The position numbers were made by a program, and so were the translations under genes. DNA of 64,000 nucleotides. Origin: Clostridium vitabionis (GTDB lineage: Bacteria > Bacillota > Clostridia > Lachnospirales > Lachnospiraceae). This document shows positions 52,461-60,935 of the stretch, piece by piece (the first letter of the stretch is position 1; every line of letters begins with the position of its first letter). The stretch covers positions 1,000,394 through 1,064,393 of the forward strand of contig NZ_JADKQA010000001.1 in the NCBI RefSeq assembly GCF_015351765.1, in the 5' to 3' direction. The notes beneath the pieces are model-generated. The model saw nothing but the letters and a program-made list of their open reading frames with translations. It was not told where the DNA came from and did not search any database.

Positions 52461-53816
52461 TCAGCGGCGCCGTCCGATCCCGAGATAGGCCATAAGGCCC
52501 GCGAGGAAAGTGACGCCGAAGTAAAACCAGGTGACCGGCAGGGAGAACCATGCCGAGAAAAAGGAAAAGGCCAGGTACGCCGCAAACTGTGCGTAGAACA
52601 GGAATGCCACCGGATTGTCCGAGTAGTCGCACGCTTCGGTAATCCTGGCGGACACTGCGCCGAGGGCAGCCGCGAAGAGCAGCACCCCGGCCGTCCCGAA
52701 ATCATACCAGGCGTCATAGATGAGCGTGGTCGTCGTCAGCTCTTCCTTAATAAAGTAGAGCGGCGCATTGACGAGCTCCGGGAACATGGATTTCAGCCCG
52801 GTGAACGTCCACAGGGGCATCAGCATCCGCTTCCCGAAGGCATGCGCGGGGAGGGCGCGGATCAGATAATCCAGATTCTCATAATTCATCGCGATGTAGA
52901 TGTAGGGCAGGCTCACAAACAGCGGCAGCCGGCTGTTCTTCATCTCGAAGATCCCGTTCAGGTATTCCGCGCTGTGGCTTCTCGCCGCGGTGAGGATGAC
53001 AAGCAGCGCGGCCAGGGCTGCCCCGCCGGCAGCCATCAGCGCCGGATGGATTTTTCCACCCATCCGGAAGTAAACCGCTCCGGCAAGAAACACCGCGAAG
53101 ACAAGCTGGAACCGTGATACACAGAGCAGCGGGACCGCAAGCCCGCAAGCCAGGGCAATTCCCGCCAGGATATCGCCCCGGAATGTCCTTCCCGTCCCCG
53201 TCCGGAAATAAATCACCGATAGGGGCGGCACGAGCACGCAGCTCACCGTGAAATAATGCAGGCCGTGGACATGAAAGGCGGAATAGGCATGCGGGACCCC
53301 CCGGACAAAGAACGGGACGTACCCCAGGATCCTGGCCTCGAGAAGAAAGCTCAGCAGGGAAACCATCGCGATGCCGCAGGCCGCGAGAAGCACCGGACCG
53401 GAGGCGTCCCTGAACCGTCTCGGATCATCCCTGAGTTCCCGCTCGCGGAATGCCGCATGGACGGACCAGGAGGACGCGCCATCCCTCGCCATTCCCGGGA
53501 AAAAGATCTCCCGGAGGCTTTCCCCCGAGAGAAGGCCGTACGCCGTGGAAAATCCCAGAACGGCCAGCGTCACGGAAAGCCACATCCCGGGGCACCACAT
53601 TTCCCCGATGAAGGAGAGTTTAAGGCAGGCAAGGCCCTCACCACCGACAAAAGAGAGCAGGAACAGGCCGCGGAGAGAAAGCTTTGACCCGGAGCGTCCC
53701 GCCTCCGCCGCGTAGAGATAGGCGGCGGAAGCGAGAATCCCAAGCCCCGCGGGAAGGTTGGCATTCCAGCGGGAGAACAGGAAAGCCGCCGCCTGGCAGA
53801 ACAGAAAAACGGTCAT
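52461..53816 (-). CDS. Oligosaccharide repeat-unit polymerase (Wzy)-like membrane protein
   Basis: A 451-residue protein with about 11-12 hydrophobic segments and a large loop, resembling the O-antigen/oligosaccharide polymerase group (PF14296): the RFQLVFAVFLAGAVYFRMGG region and the long extracytoplasmic loop with TTTLIYDAWYDFGTAGVLLF near the C-terminus. It would join glycan repeats outside the membrane. No other polysaccharide genes are adjacent. Its start overlaps the HPr-like gene (ATGA), so it is translationally coupled to the c-di-AMP operon. The family call is by topology and a few motifs only. Confidence 0.72.
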   Translation of the reverse strand: MTVFLFCQAAAFLFSRWNANLPAGLGILASAAYLYAAEAGRSGSKLSLRGLFLLSFVGGEGLACLKLSFIGEMWCPGMWLSVTLAVLGFSTAYGLLSGESLREIFFPGMARDGASSWSVHAAFRERELRDDPRRFRDASGPVLLAACGIAMVSLLSFLLEARILGYVPFFVRGVPHAYSAFHVHGLHYFTVSCVLVPPLSVIYFRTGTGRTFRGDILAGIALACGLAVPLLCVSRFQLVFAVFLAGAVYFRMGGKIHPALMAAGGAALAALLVILTAARSHSAEYLNGIFEMKNSRLPLFVSLPYIYIAMNYENLDYLIRALPAHAFGKRMLMPLWTFTGLKSMFPELVNAPLYFIKEELTTTTLIYDAWYDFGTAGVLLFAAALGAVSARITEACDYSDNPVAFLFYAQFAAYLAFSFFSAWFSLPVTWFYFGVTFLAGLMAYLGIGRRR

Positions 53817-54139
53817 TCCTCATCCTCCCCGGCATCCCCGGCCCTCTCCTCTTTCCCGGAGCGGAGAAGGCGCATGTACTCGGAAAGGCCGCTGTCCGCG
53901 GCCTCCACCATATCCCGGAGGGCAAATGCCTCGTCATCCCCGGAGCAGGAAAATTCGACCTCCTCCCCGGATCTCACGCAGGCACCAAGGACGCTCAGCA
54001 CGCTCTTGACATTGTATTCCGCCCCCCGTACCTCCATGGTTATCGTGCTCTTAAAGCACATCGCCCGGCTGCAGAGCTCCTGGGCGGGGCGCAGGTGCAG
54101 CCCGCCGGGAATGTTCATCCGGACCTTTGCCTTCATCAT
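53813..54139 (-). CDS. HPr-family phosphocarrier paralogue
   Basis: A 108-residue HPr-like protein. The phosphoacceptor histidine is in GGLHLRPAQ (His15), and the regulatory serine region is NVKSVLSVLGA (Ser46). Both are kept, so it may be phosphorylated by PTS EI and by HPr kinase. The acidic, Glu-rich C-terminal tail of about 20 residues is not part of ordinary HPr. It overlaps cdaR by 4 bases and the polymerase gene by 4, so it is locked into the c-di-AMP operon. Confidence 0.88.
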   Translation of the reverse strand: MMKAKVRMNIPGGLHLRPAQELCSRAMCFKSTITMEVRGAEYNVKSVLSVLGACVRSGEEVEFSCSGDDEAFALRDMVEAADSGLSEYMRLLRSGKEERAGDAGEDEE

Positions 54140-55491
54140 GTTCCTGTCGTTCCCCCTTCCGCGGTTGTGTCCGAACCGGTGTCTCCCTCCGCGGCATCGG
54201 TGCTTGCCGCCGTCTCCGCCGCCGTCGTCTGAGGCGCCTGCGCGTTCCGGGACCGGACGGTGACCGAAAGCGGTGACGCGCTGAGGACTTCCATACGGTC
54301 GGCGAAATCGGCACTGAGCGAGACATCCACCGAGACCGCGTGAACCCCGGCATCCGCGCCGGAGACATCTGCGCTGAGCGTGAGCTCCTTCTGGGTCAGC
54401 CGGGCGAGATCCTCGGCAAGGCCCTGAACCTGCACGGTGACTAACCCTGAATTGACCGAATAGTCATAGGCTGAGTTCTCCCCGGTCAGGCTGACCTGGC
54501 TTGCCGGCACGGTAACCCGCTGTGTCTGGAGCTGCTCAACCTTCAGCGTCACGGAGATTTCTGTATTGTCCATGCCGCTCAGGCTGACACCGGAAGGCAG
54601 GTAGTCGCGGAGATCCACGGTGGTCTTCACATTGCCTGTCGCCCCTTCCACATTGAGCGCCGGGTTCTGGATCCTGATCTCGCTCACGGACTCAAGTGCC
54701 GAAGATTCCCCGGCAATGGTCACCGTGGCGACCGTCGCCTCGGCACCGGCATACTCATAGCCGGCAGCAACATTCCCGGCAACAATGAAGTTTAACGGCA
54801 CCTCCTTCAGCCGGAGGATATCTACGCTGTAGGCGACATCCCCGCCCTCAATCTGCACCTGCTCACTCATCGTCATCGCGTTCCCGTTCGCGTCATAGAA
54901 CCCCGGCTTTGCGGTTCCGTTAAGATCCTGCGCCGCGCCGTCCACATTGATGGCCACGCCGACGGAGCTGATCTGGCCGACCAGGGACTGTGGCCCCTTG
55001 ACCACGGCGGTCTTCGGATCCAACTTGATTTCGCCGGTCTCATAGCCGGATTCCACGGTGCCTGAGGTGATCGCCTTGAGGGTGAACTGCTTCGTCTGGA
55101 GAGGCTCCGTCTGGACCTTGATCACCCCGGGGGTCACCGTCGGGGTGCCCTGGATCAGGTTCGCGTTATCGGTAACCTCCACATACACCGGGATGGCGCC
55201 GGTCACATCGTACATGTCCGACAGGTCGGCATAGACATAGAAATCCTCCGCCCGGATCCTGGAGGCGTCACGGGTTCTCGCCCGGCAGCTGACGGTCGCT
55301 GTATTCTTCCCCACCACCTCATAGGTCAGGTTGGATTTCTCGAGAACCTCCTCGTTGGTGATTTTCACCTCCACATCGCGCGTCACGGTGATCACGGGAT
55401 TGGCCGCGTTGACCACCCCCAGCCACACAAAAAACGCGGCGACAAATGCGATAACCTTGAGGCTGAGATTTCGCAGGAATATTTCCTTCAT
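54136..55491 (-). CDS. cdaR: CdaR, YbbR-domain regulator of diadenylate cyclase
   Basis: A 451-residue protein with an N-terminal membrane helix (about residues 9-28, SLKVIAFVAAFFVWLGVVNA) and an outside part made of about four YbbR domains (repeated PVYVEVTD..., FTLKAITSGT..., VTVPASQVSLTGEN... units). It ends in a Thr/Ala/Glu-rich tail. In Bacillus and Listeria CdaR binds and modulates CdaA. The start is either ATG 55491 (12 bases behind AGGAG) or TTG 55497 (6 bases behind). It lies 41 bases behind cdaA. Confidence 0.92.
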   Translation of the reverse strand: MKEIFLRNLSLKVIAFVAAFFVWLGVVNAANPVITVTRDVEVKITNEEVLEKSNLTYEVVGKNTATVSCRARTRDASRIRAEDFYVYADLSDMYDVTGAIPVYVEVTDNANLIQGTPTVTPGVIKVQTEPLQTKQFTLKAITSGTVESGYETGEIKLDPKTAVVKGPQSLVGQISSVGVAINVDGAAQDLNGTAKPGFYDANGNAMTMSEQVQIEGGDVAYSVDILRLKEVPLNFIVAGNVAAGYEYAGAEATVATVTIAGESSALESVSEIRIQNPALNVEGATGNVKTTVDLRDYLPSGVSLSGMDNTEISVTLKVEQLQTQRVTVPASQVSLTGENSAYDYSVNSGLVTVQVQGLAEDLARLTQKELTLSADVSGADAGVHAVSVDVSLSADFADRMEVLSASPLSVTVRSRNAQAPQTTAAETAASTDAAEGDTGSDTTAEGGTTGT

Positions 55492-55532
55492 TTTCAATAT
55501 TTTCTCCTAAAGCAAAAATGAACGGATGTCTC

Positions 55533-56396
55533 TCAGCGGATCCTCTTTCTCTTCCAGATGTCCCGAAGCCGCCCTGTGCGCCGCGTTTCCGGGCCAAGCA
55601 TCTGGATCTGCAGGAAATTCGCGAGTTCCTCCTCGCTGGACAGGATCCGGAGGCTTCCGCCGATCGCCGCAGACACTCTCCCGGTCTCCTCGGAAACCAC
55701 GATCGTCACGGAATCCGTGGATTCGCTAATACCGACCGCCGCCCGGTGGCGGGTTCCCAGAGCCTTGTTGATGGTCATATTTTCCGACAGGGGAAGGTAG
55801 CAGGTCGCCGCGCTGACCCGGTTTCCGCGGATCACCACGGCGCCGTCATGCAGCGGGGTATTGTGCTCGAAAATATTGATGAGCAGCTGGCTGGTCACGA
55901 TGCCGTCCACCGCGATCCCTGTCCTCTCGATATCCATCAGGGAATTCTCCCTCTCCAGCACCATCAGGGCGCCGGTGCGGGCTTTTCCCATCTCGAAGGA
56001 AGCGCGGACGAGCTCATGGATCGTCTTCTTGCTGAACTCCTCGTCCTCCGTCACCGTCTCCGTCTGGAAGAAGCGCCCGAAGACGTCCTGGCTGCCGAGC
56101 TGTTCCAGCGCGCGGCGCAGCTCCGGCTGAAAGATGATCAGGATCGCCGTCACTGCGATAACCGAGCATTTCTCAAGCAGCCAGAGGATCGTATCCAGCT
56201 GGAGGACCGCCGCAAAGAGAAAGAAGCCCAGGATGAAGAGAATACCCTTGAGAAGGGTCCAGGCCTTGGTATTCTTGAACCACACCAGGATCTGATAGAG
56301 CACATAGCTGATGATCAGAATCTCGATGAAATTCTTGACTGTCATTCTCGGCACAAATGAGAACCAGGCATAAATATAAGACAACGCCGATGACAT
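55533..56396 (-). CDS. cdaA: Diadenylate cyclase
   Basis: A 287-residue enzyme making c-di-AMP from two ATP. Three N-terminal helices (about residues 12-95) hold it in the membrane. The DAC domain has DGAVVIRGNRVSAATCYLPLS (DGA motif) and GTRHRAAVGISE (RHR motif). The start follows GGAGGCAGTAT. The conserved cdaA-cdaR pair is followed here by an HPr-like protein rather than glmM. Confidence 0.96.
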   Translation of the reverse strand: MSSALSYIYAWFSFVPRMTVKNFIEILIISYVLYQILVWFKNTKAWTLLKGILFILGFFLFAAVLQLDTILWLLEKCSVIAVTAILIIFQPELRRALEQLGSQDVFGRFFQTETVTEDEEFSKKTIHELVRASFEMGKARTGALMVLERENSLMDIERTGIAVDGIVTSQLLINIFEHNTPLHDGAVVIRGNRVSAATCYLPLSENMTINKALGTRHRAAVGISESTDSVTIVVSEETGRVSAAIGGSLRILSSEEELANFLQIQMLGPETRRTGRLRDIWKRKRIR

Positions 56397-56435
56397 ATAC
56401 TGCCTCCAATAGCTGAACCGCGGATTTCCGCGAAA

Positions 56436-57374
56436 TCATTCGTCTTTATGCACCCGGTTGATTTTCGTCACCCGGACGTCGGTCAGCGAAACCTTCATCT
56501 TCGGAACCGCCTTCACATAATAATAGTAGTCATCATCCTCGTAGTTGAGATACTCTGTCCGGGAGTAGTCCGCCGAATACAGGAAAAACCAGAGGATGAG
56601 CGCCGCCCCGAGGGAGACAAGGGCAGAGAGCGCGGTGGAAACCGGCATCACCGTCAGTTTCAGCATGAGGCTCCCGATGAGAACAGCAAGAAGCTGGAAA
56701 ATGAGCCCGCTGGCGATGCCGATCAGGGGAGCATAATTGATGGAAAGGTCCCGGATCAGCAGGACAACCACGATCGACAGGCAGCAGGCCGAAAGCGCCA
56801 GAAGCATCGACGGATTGCCGAGGACACCGGAAAATACCTGGGACAGGATATCCAGTCGGTCCGTATTTTCCCCGATCGTGAACATGCTGTTATTCTGCCT
56901 GGCGTAAAGCATCAGGTAGTAGGCAAAGATCCCGATTCCGGCGGGAATGATGGAGACATACGTTCCCAGAAGGCCCACCGCGAGGGCAAGTGCGTAGGGA
57001 AGCCGCAGATAGAGAAACAGCGGCGCCACAAGGATCAGGATCGTATGGCGCACCTGAAAGCCGAACATGATCATCGCAAAGGCCAGAAAGAGCATGACGG
57101 ATGCCAGAGTGAGCTCAACGGAAACCGCGGAGAACTCCGCCAGGATAAGGCCGGCGGAGAACAGTACGGCGGCTCCCGCCGGGAGAAGCGCCAGAAACAG
57201 TCCGGCGGCCAGGGCAAGAAGGATTCCGTGGATCTCCTCCCGGTAGCCGGTCATCCGGAGAACCAGGAGAAGTACCGCAAAGGCTGCCAGGAAGCGCAGC
57301 GCGTAATCTACCGGCTGGCTGTATCTGGCATAGAACGCCCGGAGGCGCTCCCGAAAAATCAGCAATGCTCTCAT
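56436..57374 (-). CDS. Hypothetical polytopic membrane protein upstream of cdaA
   Basis: A 312-residue protein with about nine hydrophobic segments and an acidic, tyrosine-rich cytosolic tail (NYEDDDYYYYVKAVPKMKV). It resembles permease-like proteins (SSLASVMLFLAFAMIMFGFQVRHTILI) but I cannot place it in a family. It begins with an ATGA overlap on the gene upstream and lies 39 bases before cdaA, so it may act on or with CdaA at the membrane. Confidence 0.75.
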   Translation of the reverse strand: MRALLIFRERLRAFYARYSQPVDYALRFLAAFAVLLLVLRMTGYREEIHGILLALAAGLFLALLPAGAAVLFSAGLILAEFSAVSVELTLASVMLFLAFAMIMFGFQVRHTILILVAPLFLYLRLPYALALAVGLLGTYVSIIPAGIGIFAYYLMLYARQNNSMFTIGENTDRLDILSQVFSGVLGNPSMLLALSACCLSIVVVLLIRDLSINYAPLIGIASGLIFQLLAVLIGSLMLKLTVMPVSTALSALVSLGAALILWFFLYSADYSRTEYLNYEDDDYYYYVKAVPKMKVSLTDVRVTKINRVHKDE

Positions 57375-57799
57375 CCCCGCTTTTCCTCCCTCAAGAGCTG
57401 TTCCTTCCGGTGCTGAAAATCATACCTGCGGGACAGATAACGCAGCCGAGTCAGATAGATACCGCGGTATTCCCGCGCCTTCTCGTAGGCGCGGAGCGCC
57501 GCTGAGACGGCTAAGGCGAGATAGATCAGGAGGCCGGCAGCATAGAAAACCGCCAGCTCCCGGAGACGGGCGGCAAGAAGTTCCATCGTCAAGCCCCCGA
57601 GATAATGATCCAGGCGGCAGAAGGCCGCGATCAGGATGGCCAGGATGAAAGCGCCCGTATAGCCGAAAAAGCCGCGGATCGCATAGCGCGCGGCATAATC
57701 CTCCTGATGATAGAGACCGGCATCCCCGATTGCCCTGCTGTGCTCCTTCTCAAACATGGCAAGATCCGTCATCCGACGGATTTTATCCTCGTTCAGCAT
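57371..57799 (-). CDS. Hypothetical two-helix membrane protein
   Basis: A 142-residue protein with two membrane segments (about residues 45-65 and 85-105), an N-terminal soluble part (MLNEDKIRRMTDLAMFEKEHSR) and a basic C-terminal helix (RLRYLSRRYDFQHRKEQLLREEKRG). No family recognised. It is the first gene of the c-di-AMP unit, coupled to the next by a 4-base overlap. The ATG at 57799 follows GGGAAGGG; an ORF extension to 57868 lacks a site. Confidence 0.72.
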   Translation of the reverse strand: MLNEDKIRRMTDLAMFEKEHSRAIGDAGLYHQEDYAARYAIRGFFGYTGAFILAILIAAFCRLDHYLGGLTMELLAARLRELAVFYAAGLLIYLALAVSAALRAYEKAREYRGIYLTRLRYLSRRYDFQHRKEQLLREEKRG

Positions 57800-57886
57800 A
57801 AACCCTTCCCGATCTTCCCCCGCCGGGCGGCCGAATTCCCGCATTCCGGCGCTGAACCGCAACTGCATGGATGAAGTTAAAGCTAT

Positions 57887-58045
57887 TGTAACTGTTCAGC
57901 CACCGCCCCCCGCGGGGCTTTGCTTCGCGGGATGCGGAGTTCCGAGCACCCGCGGCGTCTTGCCACATGCGGAGGGAGAGCCCGCAAAGCCATCCGCGAG
58001 CGGCCGGTCTGCGGGCTCTCCCTCCGCATGTGCTGAACAGTAACA
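57887..58045. repeat. Dispersed hairpin repeat family 2, copy 2, with terminal inverted repeats
   Basis: A 159-base element with 14-base ends: TGTAACTGTTCAGC (57887-57900) and, inverted, TGTTACTGTTCAGC (58032-58045), one mismatch. Its right half is a perfect 20-base stem (57966-57985 with 58011-58030) around the core shared with 14978-15061. The left half contains a second GC-rich palindrome. No reading frame of note; it fits a MITE-like element or a mobile hairpin. Confidence 0.75.
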
Positions 58046-58050
58046 GTATA

Positions 58051-59145
58051 TCATAATTTTCTGTGCCACGCGAGCATCAGATCAACCATCCTGCCGTAGC
58101 TCGCGGTTCCCTCCGCCTGCCCGTTCGCCCGGAGATAGGCGTCATTGACCTTCTCGTGGGTTTCGGCGGCCTTTCCCCGGAACTGGTCCCAGAACGCATT
58201 ATTCCAGGCAAGATCCTGCCGGTCCTGGTCCGTGAGTTTCCCGTAACAGAGTGCGTACCGCTCGGGATCCGCCGCCGCAAGCGCATTTCCCGCGTAGACA
58301 AAGCCGCAGAGCAGGCCGCTCCGCCGAATTTCCGCATCCTCCTCCCCGGCGAGGGCAAGAAAAGCAATGAAATTTGCCTCATCCTCCCGCATGAAGCCGC
58401 AGAGATGGGAAAGCTCATGGCACATGGTAAACGGGATGTTATAGTACGGGATCTCCCGGTTGACATTGGCCTCCACCGTGAACGGGGAGTAGATGCCGGT
58501 GATCTGGCGCTCGGAGAAAAACCTCGAACAGAGAATAGGCTTCGGCATCGGATAGTGGAAGCGAAGCTCCGGCCAGGCCTCCCCCAGGTTTTGCATGGCG
58601 CTCCGGCAGAGCTTCCCAGTCCGCCGGAAATAGGCAAAATCCGGCGCGGGCGTCTCTGCCGTCTGCCCGTCTGCGCCCGCGCTGGTCCCGAGCTCATCAT
58701 CCGTCTTCCGGATCTCCTCCGCCAGATCATCGCAGAGGCTGTAAAGCTCCTCCGCGGACGCCTCCTCCCGCCGGAACCCGGCGAGCTCGGAAAATGTCCT
58801 GCTCCGGTAATTCACCCCGCAATTTACAGCGTAGAGGAAGAACAGTACCGCGGCTGCGGTGGCCAGGCGGATTCCGAGGCGGGACAGCCTCCTGATCCGG
58901 CATTTTCCATCACCGCCCCGGACAAGGCAGCAGACAAGATCTGCCGCCGCCGCGGCCGCGAGGAGGCAGAGCCCGATCTCGGAAAGGGAAAAAGGGAATA
59001 TACCGCTCACCAGGGAAAACGCCGCGGAGAGCGACCGGTAGATATGGGCGCGGTACCACTCCGCAAATGCGGGGAAATGGTCCGCCGCCGCAAGAAGTCC
59101 CACCCCGGCAGCGGCAAAAACACCGGCCGGAAATAAGCGCCTCAT
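58051..59145 (-). CDS. DUF3810 domain protein, putative membrane metalloprotease
   Basis: A 364-residue protein with three N-terminal membrane segments (to about residue 110) and a large outside domain. The DUF3810 core has GIYSPFTVEANVNREIPYYNIPFTMCHELSHLCGFMREDEANF. HELSH plus the Glu in EDEANF is an HExxH-type zinc site, so protease activity is plausible but unproven. The start overlaps the upstream gene by 4 bases (ATGA). Confidence 0.83.
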   Translation of the reverse strand: MRRLFPAGVFAAAGVGLLAAADHFPAFAEWYRAHIYRSLSAAFSLVSGIFPFSLSEIGLCLLAAAAAADLVCCLVRGGDGKCRIRRLSRLGIRLATAAAVLFFLYAVNCGVNYRSRTFSELAGFRREEASAEELYSLCDDLAEEIRKTDDELGTSAGADGQTAETPAPDFAYFRRTGKLCRSAMQNLGEAWPELRFHYPMPKPILCSRFFSERQITGIYSPFTVEANVNREIPYYNIPFTMCHELSHLCGFMREDEANFIAFLALAGEEDAEIRRSGLLCGFVYAGNALAAADPERYALCYGKLTDQDRQDLAWNNAFWDQFRGKAAETHEKVNDAYLRANGQAEGTASYGRMVDLMLAWHRKL

Positions 59146-60101
59146 CGGCCGCCTGTCCGCTGCGCGAGGCCGCGGATCCCGGTGATGGCCCAATCTTTCT
59201 GCTTCACCGTGATCACAGAACCGCAGTACGGGCATTTCGCCGTCGCGTTGATCCGCACCGGGGCGCCGCAGTTCGGGCAGTTCACGGTCCGGATCTCCGG
59301 ATTCTTCTCTGTCCTGCTCCCGGTCTCCCTCGCGAGATCCCACTCGTAGGTCATGAATTTCTCCGCGGTCCGGCTCCCGGACACGAGCTCCCCGGTGTCG
59401 TCGTTCAGTGTATAGTCCACAATCCTCGTCTGGAGGACAGCCACAATGTGATCCATACCATTTTCCTGGTACCAGGCCGTGGGCGCGGCGGAGAGCACGG
59501 CAATCCTCTCAACATAGTTGGTTTCGTGCGCCGCCTTCTTCTGCTCAAGCTGCCTCTCCATCTGGGCGAAAAACGCATCCGTAAAGTACGGCCGGAGCGG
59601 CGCAATATCCTTCTTGGTCCAGCCATCCTGCATCTGGACATAGAGATTGGAGAGCTTCTCCGAGAAAGCCGCCTCATCGAATCCCGGGTCAATCTCCCGA
59701 TAAGTGGATATCGGCTTTCCCTTTGACGGCTCCCTGGTCATCACCGGAACTTCCCGCCGCATCCCCCGCTTTCTGCCCTGCCGCTTCATATTGGCCAGGA
59801 TAATCAGTGTGATCACCGCGATGACGAACAGGATCACGGCCGGATCCGCACCATCCTCCGAGCCATCATCCTGATCATAAAACCCCGGGTAGCCGCCGTA
59901 ATAGCTGCCGCCGTAGCTGCCTCCGCCATAGCCGCCGTAGTCCCCGCCATAGCTGCCGCGGTCCCCGCCATTGCTGCCGCCGCTGTTATAGTCGCTGTTT
60001 CCGGAATAGTCTCCGAAATCCGCGCGCCCCGCGGCTGGGACAGCAAAGGCAAGGCAGGCTGCCAGGACAAATATCCCTGCCCAACGCATGAATTTCCTCA
60101 T
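59142..60101 (-). CDS. TIM44-like domain protein with C-terminal zinc ribbon
   Basis: A 319-residue protein. Signal peptide (1-26), then a Gly/Tyr/Ser/Asp-rich low-complexity stretch (28-80), a membrane helix (about 88-105), a TIM44/Tim44-like domain (about 135-270: FDEAAFSEKLSNLYVQMQDGWTKKDIAPLRPYFTDAFF) and a four-cysteine ribbon, CPNCG and CPYCG, near residues 280-302. The TIM44 domain may bind lipids or protein. It is translationally coupled to the DUF3810 protein. Confidence 0.82.
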   Translation of the reverse strand: MRKFMRWAGIFVLAACLAFAVPAAGRADFGDYSGNSDYNSGGSNGGDRGSYGGDYGGYGGGSYGGSYYGGYPGFYDQDDGSEDGADPAVILFVIAVITLIILANMKRQGRKRGMRREVPVMTREPSKGKPISTYREIDPGFDEAAFSEKLSNLYVQMQDGWTKKDIAPLRPYFTDAFFAQMERQLEQKKAAHETNYVERIAVLSAAPTAWYQENGMDHIVAVLQTRIVDYTLNDDTGELVSGSRTAEKFMTYEWDLARETGSRTEKNPEIRTVNCPNCGAPVRINATAKCPYCGSVITVKQKDWAITGIRGLAQRTGGR

Positions 60102-60103
60102 CT

Positions 60104-60757
60104 TTACTCCTCATGCAGAAGAATGCCGCCGAGTTCCTCCACGGTCGCCGCGATCTTACCGGCGCCGGCAGCCTCCAACTCCCCGCGGCTTCCATAGCCG
60201 TAGAGAACACCGACAGAGTCCAAGCCCGTCCCGCGGGCACCGAGAATATCAAATTCCCGGTCGCCGACCATCAGCATGTCCTCCCGGTGTCCCGCGCCGA
60301 CAAGGCTGATGGCATAGCGGATGACATCGATCTTCTCGGATCTTGAGCCATCCATCGTCGCTGCCGCCACATAGTCAAAATACCGGTCAAGATGGAGGAA
60401 CCGGAGAATCTCCTCCGTGTAGGCGTCCGGCTTGGCTGTCGCGACCATGAGCGTCCTTCCCCTGCGGCGGAGCGCTTCCAGCAGTTCCGGGATTCCCGGA
60501 TAGGCAGAATTTTCATACTGCCCCTTCCGGGTGTAATACTCGCGGTAATAGGCGAGCGCCGTCTCCGCCTCCTTGCCGCTCATCCCGTAATCCTCCTCGA
60601 AGGACCGGCGGATCGGCGGCCCGATGAATTTCCGGAGCTCCTCCGGATGATCCACCGTGATTCCCATATGTTCGAGGGCGTATAACGCCGCGTTCACAAT
60701 CCCCGGATCAGACTTCGTCAGTGTCCCGTCCAGGTCAAAAAGCAATATCCTGTGCAT
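60104..60757 (-). CDS. HAD-family hydrolase, phosphoglycolate phosphatase-like
   Basis: A 217-residue HAD phosphatase with motif I FDLDGTLTKSDPG (nucleophile and acid Asp), a helical cap with PPIRRSFEEDYG, motif II VATAKPDAY, motif III Lys (RSEKIDVI) and motif IV MVGDREFDILGA. Similar in form to PpaX/Gph, but the substrate is not defined. The ATG at 60757 follows AAAGGATG. It is separated from the NagD-like gene upstream by a terminator. Confidence 0.9.
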   Translation of the reverse strand: MHRILLFDLDGTLTKSDPGIVNAALYALEHMGITVDHPEELRKFIGPPIRRSFEEDYGMSGKEAETALAYYREYYTRKGQYENSAYPGIPELLEALRRRGRTLMVATAKPDAYTEEILRFLHLDRYFDYVAAATMDGSRSEKIDVIRYAISLVGAGHREDMLMVGDREFDILGARGTGLDSVGVLYGYGSRGELEAAGAGKIAATVEELGGILLHEE

Positions 60758-60851
60758 CCCCGCACATCCTTTCTTCCCAATCGTGTCCATCTGCCGGAAC
60801 AAATCGTCCGGCCGATTCCATCTTAACATTATTCCGCCCTCATGGACAGAC

Positions 60852-60895
60852 AAAAATCCCGGCACAGGCAGATCGAAACATGCCAGTGCCGGGAT
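60852..60895 (-). terminator. Terminator of the phoB-phoR-nagD-like unit
   Basis: ATCCCGGCAC (60856-60865) pairs with GTGCCGGGAT (60886-60895); on the minus strand TTTTTG follows. Confidence 0.85.
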
Positions 60896-60935
60896 CGTAT
60901 TCTGTTTGGTCTGGCCGGGGCGGCAAGCCGCCGGT

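Noticed and set aside
57371-58045. Possible tRNA or riboswitch in the GC-rich hairpins ahead of the c-di-AMP operon
   Set aside because: The hairpins belong to repeat family 2, whose core also occurs at 14978-15061 in an unrelated setting; no c-di-AMP (ydaO) riboswitch signature is visible.
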